Of a DNA stretch of 29,800 nucleotides, positions 7,395 to 14,839 are shown in pieces (within the stretch, counting starts at the first letter, position 1; every line of letters starts with the position of its first letter). Source of the stretch: MGBC102946 sp022793145 (GTDB lineage: Bacteria; Bacillota_I; Bacilli_A; RF39; UBA660); the NCBI GenBank assembly GCA_947426265.1, contig CANEDJ010000014.1, forward strand, positions 1 to 29,800, in the 5' to 3' direction. The notes under the pieces are model-generated. The model saw only the letters and a program-made list of their open reading frames with translations. It made no database searches and was not told the DNA's origin. The position numbers and the translations under genes are program-made.

Positions 7395-7990
7395 TCTTTA
7401 TACTTTTTCGTAACTGTTTTTGCTCTTTCAACTGCTAATGTATCATTTGGAACATCTCTTGTAATGGTAGACCCTGCTCCAATAAAACTATTTTCTCCTA
7501 CTTCAATAGGTGCAATTAAATTCACATTACAACCAATAAAGGATCCATCTTTTATCATAGTTTGATGTTTTTCTTTTCCATCATAATTAGCAGTTACAAC
7601 TCCACATCCAATATTAACATTTTTACCAATTACAGTATCTCCAATATAAGATAAATGTGGAATTTTCGTCTGATCATCAATCTGAACATTTTTAAGTTCT
7701 ACAAAAGAACCAACTTTAATATTATCTCCAATGATACAATTAGGACGAATATGACTATAGGGACCTATATTACAATAAGCTCCTATCTTACTATCTTCTA
7801 TATGTGAATGATAAATAATTGTATTATCTCCTACTTCTACATTTTTTAAATAGCATCCCATATGAATGACACAATTCTTACCTATTTTTGTTTTTCCTTC
7901 TAATACAACATTAGGATAAATTGTCGTTTCTCCCTCAATTACAACACCATCTTCAATATAAGTATGACTTTGATCAATATAATTAACCAT
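7385..7990 (-). CDS. Stand-alone glucosamine-1-phosphate acetyltransferase domain of GlmU
   Basis: The 201-residue protein is a left-handed beta-helix of hexapeptide repeats that matches only the C-terminal half of GlmU. GlmU acetylates glucosamine-1-phosphate with acetyl-CoA on the route to UDP-GlcNAc. Key residues are kept: R82 (in SHIRP), K100, H112 and Y115 (PHLSYIGD), N135 and K139 (TANYDGK), and the NLIAPIEVG acetyl-CoA region. The N-terminal uridyltransferase domain (about 230 residues) is absent, and the sequence upstream is an intact dehydrogenase gene. This is therefore a real short gene, not a cut-off. The start at 7990 has AGAGGGAAG upstream and overlaps the dehydrogenase gene by 8 bases, implying coupling. 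A separate uridyltransferase should exist elsewhere in the genome. Confidence 0.85.
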   Translation of the reverse strand: MVNYIDQSHTYIEDGVVIEGETTIYPNVVLEGKTKIGKNCVIHMGCYLKNVEVGDNTIIYHSHIEDSKIGAYCNIGPYSHIRPNCIIGDNIKVGSFVELKNVQIDDQTKIPHLSYIGDTVIGKNVNIGCGVVTANYDGKEKHQTMIKDGSFIGCNVNLIAPIEVGENSFIGAGSTITRDVPNDTLAVERAKTVTKKYKEEF

Positions 7991-8765
7991 TTCTTCCCTC
8001 TTTTTTCTTTTGGAAATTTCCAGCAATATGCGTCACTCTTTTCCTTGAAAGAAAACGAGTCCCTAGTATTGCACATTTCATTTTAAAACCTGGAATAATA
8101 ATCAATTTTCTTTTTAACATCTTTTCAATTGTATATTCTGCAACATCATAGCTTTCTAATCCTGGCATCGCAAATTTTACGCCAGCTACTTTATTGAAAT
8201 GGGTATCAACTGGCCCAGGACACAAAGCGCCAATATAAACATGACTTCCAGCCCTTCGAAGTTCTTCATTTAAAGCCTCTGTAAAATGAAGGACATATGC
8301 CTTTGTTGCATAATATGTTGCCATATAAGGACCAGACATAAATCCTGCTGCACTTGCAACATTTAAAATATATCCCTTATCTTTTTCTTTAAAATCCTTC
8401 AGAAACTGTTTTGTAAGAGCCTGTACTGATTTGATATTTAAATCTATCATATCTAATTCTTTTTCTAATTTTATACTTGTAAATTCTCCAAATAACCCAA
8501 ATCCAGCATTATTAATAACAATGTCAATATCTTGCTTTTTTACTTTGTTATACAATTTCATACAATTAAAAGTGCTAGCTAAATCCATGGAAATGATTTC
8601 TGCCTCGATTCCAAAACCCTTTTTTGGATGCTCTAATTCTTTCTTTAATTTTTCTAGTTTTTCTTTCCTTCTAGCAACTAAGATTAGATTATATCCTCTT
8701 CTCGCTAATACTCTCGCCATATCTGCTCCTAATCCAGAACTTGCCCCTGTAATTAATGCCAACAT
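7983..8765 (-). CDS. Short-chain dehydrogenase/reductase (SDR family)
   Basis: This 260-residue classical SDR has the NAD(P)-binding motif TGASSGLG (6-13), NNAG (85-88), N110, S138 in NVASAAGF, and the catalytic pair Y151/K155 (YYATK). ARR at 31-33 after the second strand suggests a preference for NADPH. CPGPVDT is the usual post-active-site loop. The C-terminus is longer and basic, resembling SDRs annotated as YqjQ/DltE-like, but the substrate cannot be told. ATG at 8765 was chosen because GGAG lies 9 bases upstream; the frame is open 5 codons further. It has its own promoter (8791-8818) and overlaps the downstream GlmU-domain gene. Confidence 0.88.
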   Translation of the reverse strand: MLALITGASSGLGADMARVLARRGYNLILVARRKEKLEKLKKELEHPKKGFGIEAEIISMDLASTFNCMKLYNKVKKQDIDIVINNAGFGLFGEFTSIKLEKELDMIDLNIKSVQALTKQFLKDFKEKDKGYILNVASAAGFMSGPYMATYYATKAYVLHFTEALNEELRRAGSHVYIGALCPGPVDTHFNKVAGVKFAMPGLESYDVAEYTIEKMLKRKLIIIPGFKMKCAILGTRFLSRKRVTHIAGNFQKKKEGRNG

Positions 8766-8790
8766 TTTTATCATCTCCATTCTTTATTTC

Positions 8791-8818
8791 ATTATAGCGT
8801 ATTATTTTACTTTTGTAA
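8791..8818 (-). promoter_or_regulatory. Promoter of the dehydrogenase operon
   Basis: On the minus strand TTACAA (plus 8813-8818) and TATAAT (8791-8796) are spaced 16 bp, about 25 bp before the start codon. It lies directly after the glycosylase terminator. Confidence 0.6.
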
Positions 8819-8820
8819 CG

Positions 8821-8847
8821 AAAAAAAAGAAAATTTCTATAATTTTC
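8821..8847 (-). terminator. Terminator of the regulator-nucleotidyltransferase-glycosylase operon
   Basis: GAAAATT (8829-8835) and AATTTTC (8841-8847) form a perfect 7-bp stem with a 5-base loop, followed on the minus strand by eight T. Confidence 0.85.
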
Positions 8848-8849
8848 CA

Positions 8850-9344
8850 TTATTTTATAAGTTCTTTCAAAATTTGATAATTTTTTATCAAAATTTCTTC
8901 TTTCATTGCACAATTTGCAGAACTTGTTGAAGGCAAACAAATTGATTGTATGCCTATAATTGGCAATATATATTTCTGATATAAGAAGTCAGCTTTTTTT
9001 CCAGTTGTAATAATATATTTAATATTCGTTTTTTGAATTAATCTTTTTATATCATTTACTTCTACATTTGAAATAGAACTATCACTAGCTCCTTCTATAT
9101 CACAGCTTTTTATAACATCCCAAAGAGCAATATGATATTTTAAAACGAAATGTTTCTTTTCTTCTATTGAATTTGGAATGGCCTCCTCAAAAATTTTAGC
9201 TAACAATTTCCAAAAACGATTTTGAGGATGTCCATAATAAAATCCAATTTCTCGGGACTTTGGTGAAGGCAAGCTTCCTAAAATTAATACTTTAGAATTT
9301 TTGTCAAAAACGGGTTCAAATGGATGTATAACAAAAACTTTCAT
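8850..9344 (-). CDS. DNA-deoxyinosine (hypoxanthine) glycosylase, UDG superfamily
   Basis: The 164-residue protein has the pattern of the UDG-superfamily group annotated as DNA-deoxyinosine glycosylase (family 6-like). The first motif is GSLPSPKS (23-30). FYYGHPQNRFW (35-45) carries the conserved N42, and LPSTSSAN (137-144) is the DNA-insertion-loop motif. Such enzymes remove hypoxanthine formed by adenine deamination and start base-excision repair. The ATG overlaps the stop of the upstream nucleotidyltransferase gene in ATGA, so translation is probably coupled. A terminator follows at once. It is the last gene of the operon driven from 11074-11102, which is an unusual partner for a toxin-antitoxin-like pair. 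Confidence 0.85.
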   Translation of the reverse strand: MKVFVIHPFEPVFDKNSKVLILGSLPSPKSREIGFYYGHPQNRFWKLLAKIFEEAIPNSIEEKKHFVLKYHIALWDVIKSCDIEGASDSSISNVEVNDIKRLIQKTNIKYIITTGKKADFLYQKYILPIIGIQSICLPSTSSANCAMKEEILIKNYQILKELIK

Positions 9345-10102
9345 TCTTTTACTAAGGATCCCAAATAAATTTTAGATAGCAAATCACAATAATCACTAAG
9401 AGATAAATCCATAATCATCATTTCATCAGGTTGTTCTTCTAAAATTGTAGTTATAAAGGTTTTCATATCTTCTCTTATAGAATAGCTCAATTCTATTTTC
9501 TCATTTCTTGGTAATACCATTAATAATCTAGCAATATCATTTTTATGCTTCTTTATTGTATTCGTTAATCCTGTAACGCCTTCCTTTTGTCGTTCTAAAT
9601 TATCTAAATAAGCTTTGGCCTTAAATGGAATTAGATGAAATTCATCTAGAACCACAATCCCCCCAACTATCTTTTTGCCATCTAATAAAAATGAGTAATA
9701 ATCATCATCTAATAAAATCGCTGATAAACTAGAAATCGAATCACTAATATGAAGCGGCGTAAGATGAGACTCTGGTATCAATTGATAGTCAGATGGTTTT
9801 CTAGTAAATAATTCTATCATTTTAGGAGCTTCTTCATTTTCTGGCTTTTCAAATCTATAATAACGTTTTTCTTCTCTTCCTCTATAAATTGATTGATATT
9901 TTCCAAATTGCACAAATTTAAAGAATTGTTTAACAAATTTTTCATCTAAATTTTCAACTATCAAAACTGTATCAAAATCTTTTGTTGCTCTAAAATCCAA
10001 ACCCTTCTCTTCCATATTTAAAAAACAGGCAACCCCACCTATAATTGTATAATATTCTTCATATCCTTTGAAAAATTGTTTCCACATTTCTAATCCACGC
10101 AT
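9341..10102 (-). CDS. Nucleotidyltransferase, AbiEii-toxin-like
   Basis: The 253-residue protein has a polymerase-beta-type nucleotidyltransferase core. GG at 22-23 is followed by FRATKDFDTVL (38-48), giving the metal-binding pair D42/D44 and the R-x-T-x-D-x-D spacing seen in AbiEii/MNT proteins. IELF (96-99) could supply the third acidic residue. KAKAYLDNLER and KHKNDIARLL (161-193) match the basic/acidic helical motifs of AbiEii toxins. Type IV toxins of this kind modify tRNA or protein by nucleotide transfer; here the target is unknown. GGAG lies 8 bases before the ATG. The gene overlaps its winged-helix partner by 13 bases and the glycosylase by 4. Confidence 0.78.
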   Translation of the reverse strand: MRGLEMWKQFFKGYEEYYTIIGGVACFLNMEEKGLDFRATKDFDTVLIVENLDEKFVKQFFKFVQFGKYQSIYRGREEKRYYRFEKPENEEAPKMIELFTRKPSDYQLIPESHLTPLHISDSISSLSAILLDDDYYSFLLDGKKIVGGIVVLDEFHLIPFKAKAYLDNLERQKEGVTGLTNTIKKHKNDIARLLMVLPRNEKIELSYSIREDMKTFITTILEEQPDEMMIMDLSLSDYCDLLSKIYLGSLVKE

Positions 10103-11052
10103 AAATCTATCTCCTTTAATATTGTATCTAATTCTATTTTGATTCTAGGATCATTTGTTTTTTTCAATTGTGCGTATAAAGAAATTTTATCAACCAAATT
10201 AGAAGACGACAACATTCCTGGATCATATTTCCAAATTTCAATAGCAATATAATCATTTAAATCTATAATGCTTTCATCTATCAACAGTTCTCGGTCTAGC
10301 AATTCCGAGTTTTTTCTTGAAATCGCATAAAATTCATGTTTAGAATTTATCATAGTCTTATAAGATAAAGCGCTTTCATTAGATAAATAAACAGGAATAT
10401 TTGCAGGTAATGTTTTTAGATAATATGTTTTTAAAACTGGATTAATCAAAAACTCTCTTCCTTTTTCCCAAAACAGTTCCCATGAAATACATTGATAGAA
10501 TTTCCTAGTATTTTCCCCAACTACTTGAACTAAATGAAATGAAAAGAGTTCTCTTAATGCTCTACTTGCAGACATTAAAGGAATTGATAACAACTTTGAC
10601 AAATCTTTTACAGAAATTATCTCTTGTTTTTTCATAAGTAAATAAATATATGTAAGTTGCGCAATTGGGGAAAAAGATAATCGTGTAGGAAGATATGTTT
10701 TTAATTCTTCTATTTGCAGTCCCAAATAAGGAATATACATTTGTCTATTAACATCTATAAAAGCTATTTTATGCTGAATTAACCAATTTCTTCTTTCACT
10801 CCTAATATATTGAACTACCAAAACTGGATATGAAGTAAAATTAGCTTCAAGAAATTTAATATACTTTTCTAACTCTTTAAAATTATAGTTTTCATTTTTA
10901 CAAATCAAAAAAGTAAGTTCTAAATTTTGAATTGTTGCACCATAAAATTCAAAATTCCTTTCTAAAAATAATGGTATGTTTTCAACAAAATGACAAGTTT
11001 CTAATACAATATCTGGCCCAAAGACTTCTTTTAAATATCTTTCAAATTTCAT
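10090..11052 (-). CDS. Winged-helix regulator, probable antitoxin partner of the nucleotidyltransferase
   Basis: The 320-residue protein has three regions. Residues 1-125 are mixed alpha/beta and include LTFLIC and RRNWLIQHKIAFIDVNRQMY, which resembles the N-terminal domain of MarR-annotated proteins found beside AbiEii genes. Residues 130-190 form a winged helix (SVKDLSKLLSIPLMSASRAL, then the wing VVGENTRKFY). The C-terminal 130 residues (IEIWKYDPGML near 271-281) probably contact the toxin. It is not a standard short AbiEi antitoxin, so the pairing rests on gene order, overlap and domain plan. ATG at 11052 has AGAGGTGGG just upstream. The promoter carries a palindrome, as expected for self-repression. 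Confidence 0.72.
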   Translation of the reverse strand: MKFERYLKEVFGPDIVLETCHFVENIPLFLERNFEFYGATIQNLELTFLICKNENYNFKELEKYIKFLEANFTSYPVLVVQYIRSERRNWLIQHKIAFIDVNRQMYIPYLGLQIEELKTYLPTRLSFSPIAQLTYIYLLMKKQEIISVKDLSKLLSIPLMSASRALRELFSFHLVQVVGENTRKFYQCISWELFWEKGREFLINPVLKTYYLKTLPANIPVYLSNESALSYKTMINSKHEFYAISRKNSELLDRELLIDESIIDLNDYIAIEIWKYDPGMLSSSNLVDKISLYAQLKKTNDPRIKIELDTILKEIDLCVD

Positions 11053-11063
11053 ATCCCACCTCT

Positions 11064-11116
11064 TTATAACACTATTATAGCATAACAAATGTTATAGTGC
11101 AACAATTGTGTTATAA
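11064..11116 (-). promoter_or_regulatory. Promoter with nested palindromic operator for the toxin-antitoxin-like operon
   Basis: On the minus strand TTGCAC (plus 11097-11102) and TATAAT (11074-11079) are spaced exactly 17 bp. The spacer contains the palindrome ATAACA-AA-TGTTAT (11082-11095). An outer 9-bp inverted repeat, TTATAACAC (11064-11072) and GTGTTATAA (11108-11116), encloses the whole promoter. There are thus four ATAACA/TGTTAT half-sites in 53 bp. The outer right arm overlaps the last codons of the AAA ATPase gene. Binding by the winged-helix protein is inferred. Confidence 0.75.
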
Positions 11117-11839
11117 CTCTGATAGTAATTCACTTAAAATTCGTTCTTTATCATTAATAAATAATTTATACAACTGATAATATTCTGTCTCTTCATATTT
11201 ACAGGAAGAAAAAGAATGTTCTAAATCATATATCTCTGCGTTTGGATAAGAAAGTAAAATTGGAGAATGAGTTGCTATAATAAACTGTGAACCTTCATCA
11301 ATTAATTGCTTCATTAAAATTAATAAACTCATTTGTCTCGTTGGCGATAATGCAGCTTCTGGTTCGTCTAGAATATATAATCCATTTTTGCCAAATCTAT
11401 TTTTCATGACAGCCATAAAACTTTCTCCATGAGATTGTTCATGTAAAGATTTTCCACCATAATAAGTGAAAATTCCTCCACTATCTTTTTCTATTTCATC
11501 TAACTGAGTAGCAAAATTATAAAAACTTTCTGCTCTTAAAAAAAATTTTGTTTGAGGCAATTTAGATGTCTTTACAACTTTTATATATTGATGCAAGGAA
11601 GATATTGTATTTTTAGTACTAAAGTTAAAATTGTTTGTCCCACCTTCTCCATTCATCCCCATAGAGATTGCCATTGCTTCTATTAATGTACTTTTTCCTG
11701 ATCCATTTTCTCCAATTAAGAAAGTAACTGGACTATGAAAATTGAGTATATCAAGACTCTTTAAACAAGGAATATTATATGGATATTCATCTAGATTTTC
11801 TATTTTTTCTTTTTCATATTCAATTCGTTTGACAAACAT
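11111..11839 (-). CDS. AAA-family ATPase (COG3910-like predicted ATPase)
   Basis: The 242-residue protein is a single-domain ABC/SMC-like ATPase without membrane segments. Walker A is GENGSGKS (43-50). The FTYYGGKSLHEQSHGES segment (124-140) ends in an S-H-G-E-S signature-like loop. Walker B is LYILDEPE (154-161), and the switch histidine is H191 (ATHSP). This matches the widespread predicted-ATPase family COG3910, whose role is not established; relatives occur in both housekeeping and defence settings. ATG at 11839 was chosen for GGTGAT 4 bases before it. It has its own promoter, and its stop codon overlaps the operator of the next operon, so regulation of the two may be linked. Confidence 0.85.
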   Translation of the reverse strand: MFVKRIEYEKEKIENLDEYPYNIPCLKSLDILNFHSPVTFLIGENGSGKSTLIEAMAISMGMNGEGGTNNFNFSTKNTISSLHQYIKVVKTSKLPQTKFFLRAESFYNFATQLDEIEKDSGGIFTYYGGKSLHEQSHGESFMAVMKNRFGKNGLYILDEPEAALSPTRQMSLLILMKQLIDEGSQFIIATHSPILLSYPNAEIYDLEHSFSSCKYEETEYYQLYKLFINDKERILSELLSEL

Positions 11840-11855
11840 AGAAATCACCATTTTT

Positions 11856-11885
11856 ATTATAACATATATCTTTTATCTATTGTAA
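11856..11885 (-). promoter_or_regulatory. Promoter of the AAA ATPase gene
   Basis: On the minus strand TTACAA (plus 11880-11885) and TATAAT (11856-11861) are spaced 18 bp. It overlaps the last codons of the upstream 129-residue gene. The leader would be only about 10 bases. Confidence 0.5.
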
Positions 11886-12266
11886 TTCAATATGATCATC
11901 AATACTTATTTCAATCGATTCTACTCCATCACATTTCACATAAAAATTTATTTTTAGACACTTATCATCTTCCCTAAGAATATCACAATAATATTTTGCA
12001 TCACCGATTGAAATCCATCCTTGTTCATCCTCATAAATAATATCAGTTATATATTTATTAATCTCTATTTTAGTACCTATTTCTATATTTTGAAACATTT
12101 CTCTTGAAATTGTAAGTTCTAAACCTATAAATATATTATTTTCTATATTAAAAGTAATAAATGGCGCAATTCCAGTTCTTTTTTCACCATGAGAAAAAGC
12201 TACAAACTTTCCCCATGAAATTTTAATATCATATTGATCGTACTCATCATTATTTATTTTTATCAT
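11877..12266 (-). CDS. Hypothetical protein, probably beta-rich
   Basis: I do not recognise this 129-residue protein. It is acidic and rich in Ile, Asp and Glu, with alternating hydrophobic residues that suggest a beta-sandwich. It has no signal peptide or membrane helix and only two cysteines. AGAGGG lies 5 bases before the ATG, so the start is well supported. It lies between the rpsI terminator and the AAA ATPase gene, pointing the same way. A TATAAT occurs at the rpsI terminator T-run, but no good -35 partner was seen. A functional link with the ATPase is possible but unproven. Confidence 0.7.
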   Translation of the reverse strand: MIKINNDEYDQYDIKISWGKFVAFSHGEKRTGIAPFITFNIENNIFIGLELTISREMFQNIEIGTKIEINKYITDIIYEDEQGWISIGDAKYYCDILREDDKCLKINFYVKCDGVESIEISIDDHIELQ

Positions 12267-12287
12267 ATGAACCCTCTAACTAATTAT

Positions 12288-12313
12288 AAAAAAAGCCCAT
12301 ATTTATGAGCTTT
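12288..12313 (-). terminator. Terminator of the rplM-rpsI operon
   Basis: On the minus strand AAAGC-T-CATA and TATG-G-GCTTT form a hairpin with a mismatch, followed by TTTTTTTATAAT. It lies about 20 bases after the rpsI stop codon. Confidence 0.8.
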
Positions 12314-12335
12314 CTTCACATACCTTATAAAATTC

Positions 12336-12746
12336 CTAACGTTTTGAGAATTGTGGCGCACGACGTGCTGCTTTTAAACCTGGTTTCTTTCTTTCTTTTG
12401 CTCTTGAATCTCTTGTAATAAATCCAGCTCTCTTCAAAGTTTTTCTGTAACTATCATCGTTTCCTTCGTTTGGTGCATCATACTCTAATAATGCTCTTGC
12501 AATTCCTAAACGAATAGCTCCAGTAGCTCCAGTAAATCCTCCACCGTTAACTTTCACTTCAATATCAAATGTATTTTCATTATTTGTTGCAACTAATGGT
12601 TGTTTTAAATCCATAACATTAGTTTCATATGGAAAAAATTCTCTTACATCTCTTCCATTTACAGTTATTTTTCCTTTACCTGGAACCATCTTAACTTGTG
12701 CAATAGATGATTTTCTTCTTCCAGTTCCTGTATAAACCTTTGCCAT
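12336..12746 (-). CDS. rpsI: Ribosomal protein S9 (uS9)
   Basis: The 136-residue protein has the S9 pattern throughout: TGRRKSSIAQVKM near the start, GGGFTGATGAIRLGIARAL in the middle, and the basic tail ending APQFSKR, whose last residues reach the 30S P site. Length is normal for the family (about 130). TAAGGAGGG lies before the ATG. It follows rplM by 11 bases, the universal L13-S9 pair. Confidence 0.98.
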   Translation of the reverse strand: MAKVYTGTGRRKSSIAQVKMVPGKGKITVNGRDVREFFPYETNVMDLKQPLVATNNENTFDIEVKVNGGGFTGATGAIRLGIARALLEYDAPNEGNDDSYRKTLKRAGFITRDSRAKERKKPGLKAARRAPQFSKR

Positions 12747-12757
12747 TTAAACCCTCC

Positions 12758-13195
12758 TTAGTTCAACTTCATCTCAGTTGGCTTTTGTGCCATATGTGGA
12801 TGAGTTTCTCCTTCATAAACAAATAATTTTCTATACATTTGACGACCTAATCTTCCTTTTGGAAGCATTCCTTTAACAGCTCTTTCTACCATTTCTACTG
12901 GATATTTTTCTTTCATTTCGCGAGCTGTTCTTTCTCTTAATCCTCCAGTATAACCACTATGGTTATAATACATCTTAGCATCTAACTTATTCCCAGTTAA
13001 ATTTACTTTTGACGCATTTACTACAATTACGAAGTCACCACAATCAACATGTGGAGTGTAAGTAGCTTTGTGTTTTCCACGAAGAACATGCGCAACTTTT
13101 GTAGCAACCCTACCAAGGTTTTGTCCCTCAGCATCAATTACATACCAATTACGAACGATGTCCTCTTTTTTTTGCATATATGAATTTTTCATCAT
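12758..13195 (-). CDS. rplM: Ribosomal protein L13 (uL13)
   Basis: L13 assembles early into the 50S subunit. The 145-residue chain has NWYVIDAEGQNLGRVAT, LRGKHKATYTPHVDCGDFVIVVNA, YYNHSGYTGGLRERT and AVKGMLPKGRLGRQM in order, all diagnostic. ATG at 13195 was chosen because AAGGAAGGG lies 9 bases upstream and it gives the normal family length; an open frame to 13252 runs through the leader. A strong promoter and a structured leader of about 80 bases precede it. The gene pairs with rpsI and follows truA, as in many Bacillota. Confidence 0.97.
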   Translation of the reverse strand: MMKNSYMQKKEDIVRNWYVIDAEGQNLGRVATKVAHVLRGKHKATYTPHVDCGDFVIVVNASKVNLTGNKLDAKMYYNHSGYTGGLRERTAREMKEKYPVEMVERAVKGMLPKGRLGRQMYRKLFVYEGETHPHMAQKPTEMKLN

Positions 13196-13276
13196 AATTA
13201 TTTTCCCTTCCTTATATTTTTCAATACCTAAATGGATTGTCCCAAGATCCATCTGGAAAAGATTTAAAATGTACCA
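13196..13276 (-). ncRNA. Structured 5' leader of rplM, possible L13 autoregulatory leader
   Basis: The predicted transcript runs about 80 bases before the L13 start. It can form ATGGAT/ATCCAT (plus 13232-13252, 9-base loop) enclosed by a possible CTGG/CCAG helix. Bacillota rplM operons often have an L13 leader element bound by L13. I could not match the family consensus by eye, so this call rests on position and hairpins. Confidence 0.4.
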
Positions 13277-13282
13277 GTTAAC

Positions 13283-13311
13283 ATTGTACTAAAAAAACTT
13301 ATTTTTGTCAA
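13283..13311 (-). promoter_or_regulatory. Strong promoter of rplM-rpsI
   Basis: On the minus strand consensus TTGACA (plus 13306-13311) and TACAAT (13283-13288) are spaced 17 bp. No terminator was found between truA and this promoter, so read-through from the ecf-truA operon may add to it. Confidence 0.85.
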
Positions 13312-13346
13312 TTAAAATATATGTTTTTTAATCATTTTCATGCTTT

Positions 13347-14090
13347 TTATCTGCTATAGTCAACATTCTTTAAATAAAGACCAGATGGTGAAGCTGTAAT
13401 ACCTGCTTTTCTTCTATCTTTTGCTTCTAAAATATCTATAATGTCAGTACTTTTCTTCTTTCCTCTACCAATCTCAATTAATGTCCCAACCATATTACGA
13501 ACTTGATATCTCATGAATCCAGTTCCAATAAATATAAAAGTAATCAAATTTTTATTTTTTGAATCTATCAACAAATTAGTTCTAATAATGGTTCTCACAA
13601 AATCTTTCTCTTCTTCTACTTTAGTAAAAGATCTAAAATCATGTGTTCCCTCTAAATATTTTAATCCTCTCATCATTTCATTCGTATCAAGATGTTCACA
13701 ACACTGAAATACATAATCTTTTTCTATTGGATTATATTCTCCCATATTCACTTTATAAATATATTCTTTCCTTGTTACATCAAATCTAGCATGAAAATCA
13801 TTTTCTACCCTCTCTATTTTTTTTATAAAAATATCTTTTGGAATCATCGAATTAAGAGAATGTTTTAACCTTTCCATTTCTATTTCTTTCTCTAAATCAA
13901 AATGGGCTTTCTGATTTATCGCATGAACTCCCGCATCCGTTCTTCCTGAAGCATAAAGAGATACAACTCTATCACCTGCTATTTTAAATAGCGCCTTTTC
14001 TAATTCTTCTTGTACAGTATTTCCATTTGGCTGTTTTTGATAACCTTGATATTTTGATCCATCATACGAAAAAGTCATTAAATACCTCAT
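13347..14090 (-). CDS. truA: tRNA pseudouridine synthase A
   Basis: TruA converts U38-U40 of tRNA anticodon stems to pseudouridine. The 247-residue protein has the catalytic motif ASGRTDAGVHA (47-57) with nucleophile D52. FMRYQVRNMVGTLIEIGRG and the end KAGITASPSGLYL are also typical. The ATG overlaps the ecfT stop in ATGA, and GGAG lies 8 bases upstream. Its place after ecfT and before rplM is a conserved Bacillota arrangement. Confidence 0.96.
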   Translation of the reverse strand: MRYLMTFSYDGSKYQGYQKQPNGNTVQEELEKALFKIAGDRVVSLYASGRTDAGVHAINQKAHFDLEKEIEMERLKHSLNSMIPKDIFIKKIERVENDFHARFDVTRKEYIYKVNMGEYNPIEKDYVFQCCEHLDTNEMMRGLKYLEGTHDFRSFTKVEEEKDFVRTIIRTNLLIDSKNKNLITFIFIGTGFMRYQVRNMVGTLIEIGRGKKKSTDIIDILEAKDRRKAGITASPSGLYLKNVDYSR

Positions 14091-14839
14091 CCTAAAATCT
14101 CCTTTTTAATCACTACCAACAAAGCCAATAAATACATCATAACCATATAACTATCAAAAGCTTTCCAACGATTCATTCTAAAGTTAGTTCTTCTTCCGCT
14201 TTGATAAAGTCTTAAAATCATTGCTCTTCTTAAATCTTCTATTCTTTTTATCGATAAAGATAATATTTGGCCACTCATAGATTTCAAAATCATCAATCTC
14301 GTTACCATATTAGAATGATGAAAATCTACTCCTCTACTAGCTGCTGATTTTAAAATACGACTTCCTTCATCTACTACATTTGGAACAAACTGAATCGTTT
14401 CTGTAATAAAAAGCGCTATTGCAGACACATTGAGACCAAACAAGTTTAAAAAGCCTAAAAGTTTTCCAAAACCATAAATAATTTCAGTCATTGGAGTTGT
14501 TAATGTAAGCATTGTAAAATAAAATAAGATTAAAATAAATTTTATCATCAAAAAGAAACTATCTAATAATGGAATCTGAAAAATAATTCCAATTATGAAT
14601 ATAACTACAAAAACAGGAATAAGCAGTTTTATTGTTCTAAAATAATGAACAATTGGTATATTTGTCAATTGCAAAAATAAAAATGTAAGAATAATTAGAA
14701 AAAAGTTTAATTGCCAACTGGTAGATAAAAATGCCATAAAAATGAATAAAAAAATACACAGAATTTTTGAAATAGGATTCATTGTGTGAATTTTAGAACG
14801 TACTGGATAATATCTTCCTAACATTATATTATGAAACAT
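14087..14839 (-). CDS. ecfT: ECF transporter transmembrane protein EcfT
   Basis: EcfT is the membrane scaffold joining the two ATPases to exchangeable vitamin-binding S components. The 250-residue protein starts with GRYYPVRSKIHTMNPISK, the usual EcfT entry, followed by several hydrophobic helices. The coupling-helix motifs are AASRGVDF and the region MILRLYQSGRRTNF, replacing the more usual E-A-R-G/C-Y-R form. The start at 14839 overlaps ecfA2 by 11 bases. A second ATG (residue 6) lies just after the ecfA2 stop and is also possible; neither has a strong ribosome-binding site, so coupling is likely. Confidence 0.93.
   Translation of the reverse strand: MFHNIMLGRYYPVRSKIHTMNPISKILCIFLFIFMAFLSTSWQLNFFLIILTFLFLQLTNIPIVHYFRTIKLLIPVFVVIFIIGIIFQIPLLDSFFLMIKFILILFYFTMLTLTTPMTEIIYGFGKLLGFLNLFGLNVSAIALFITETIQFVPNVVDEGSRILKSAASRGVDFHHSNMVTRLMILKSMSGQILSLSIKRIEDLRRAMILRLYQSGRRTNFRMNRWKAFDSYMVMMYLLALLVVIKKEILG

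Noticed and set aside
7385..7990. Truncated glmU pseudogene
   Set aside because: The gene has a ribosome-binding site, an intact beta-helix, all visible catalytic residues and its own terminator, and the sequence upstream is another intact gene, so it is not a decayed fragment.
8431..8877. A 148-codon plus-strand open frame
   Set aside because: It lies antisense to the SDR gene, has no ribosome-binding site and reads as low-complexity Phe/Ser/Leu; it is a shadow of that gene.
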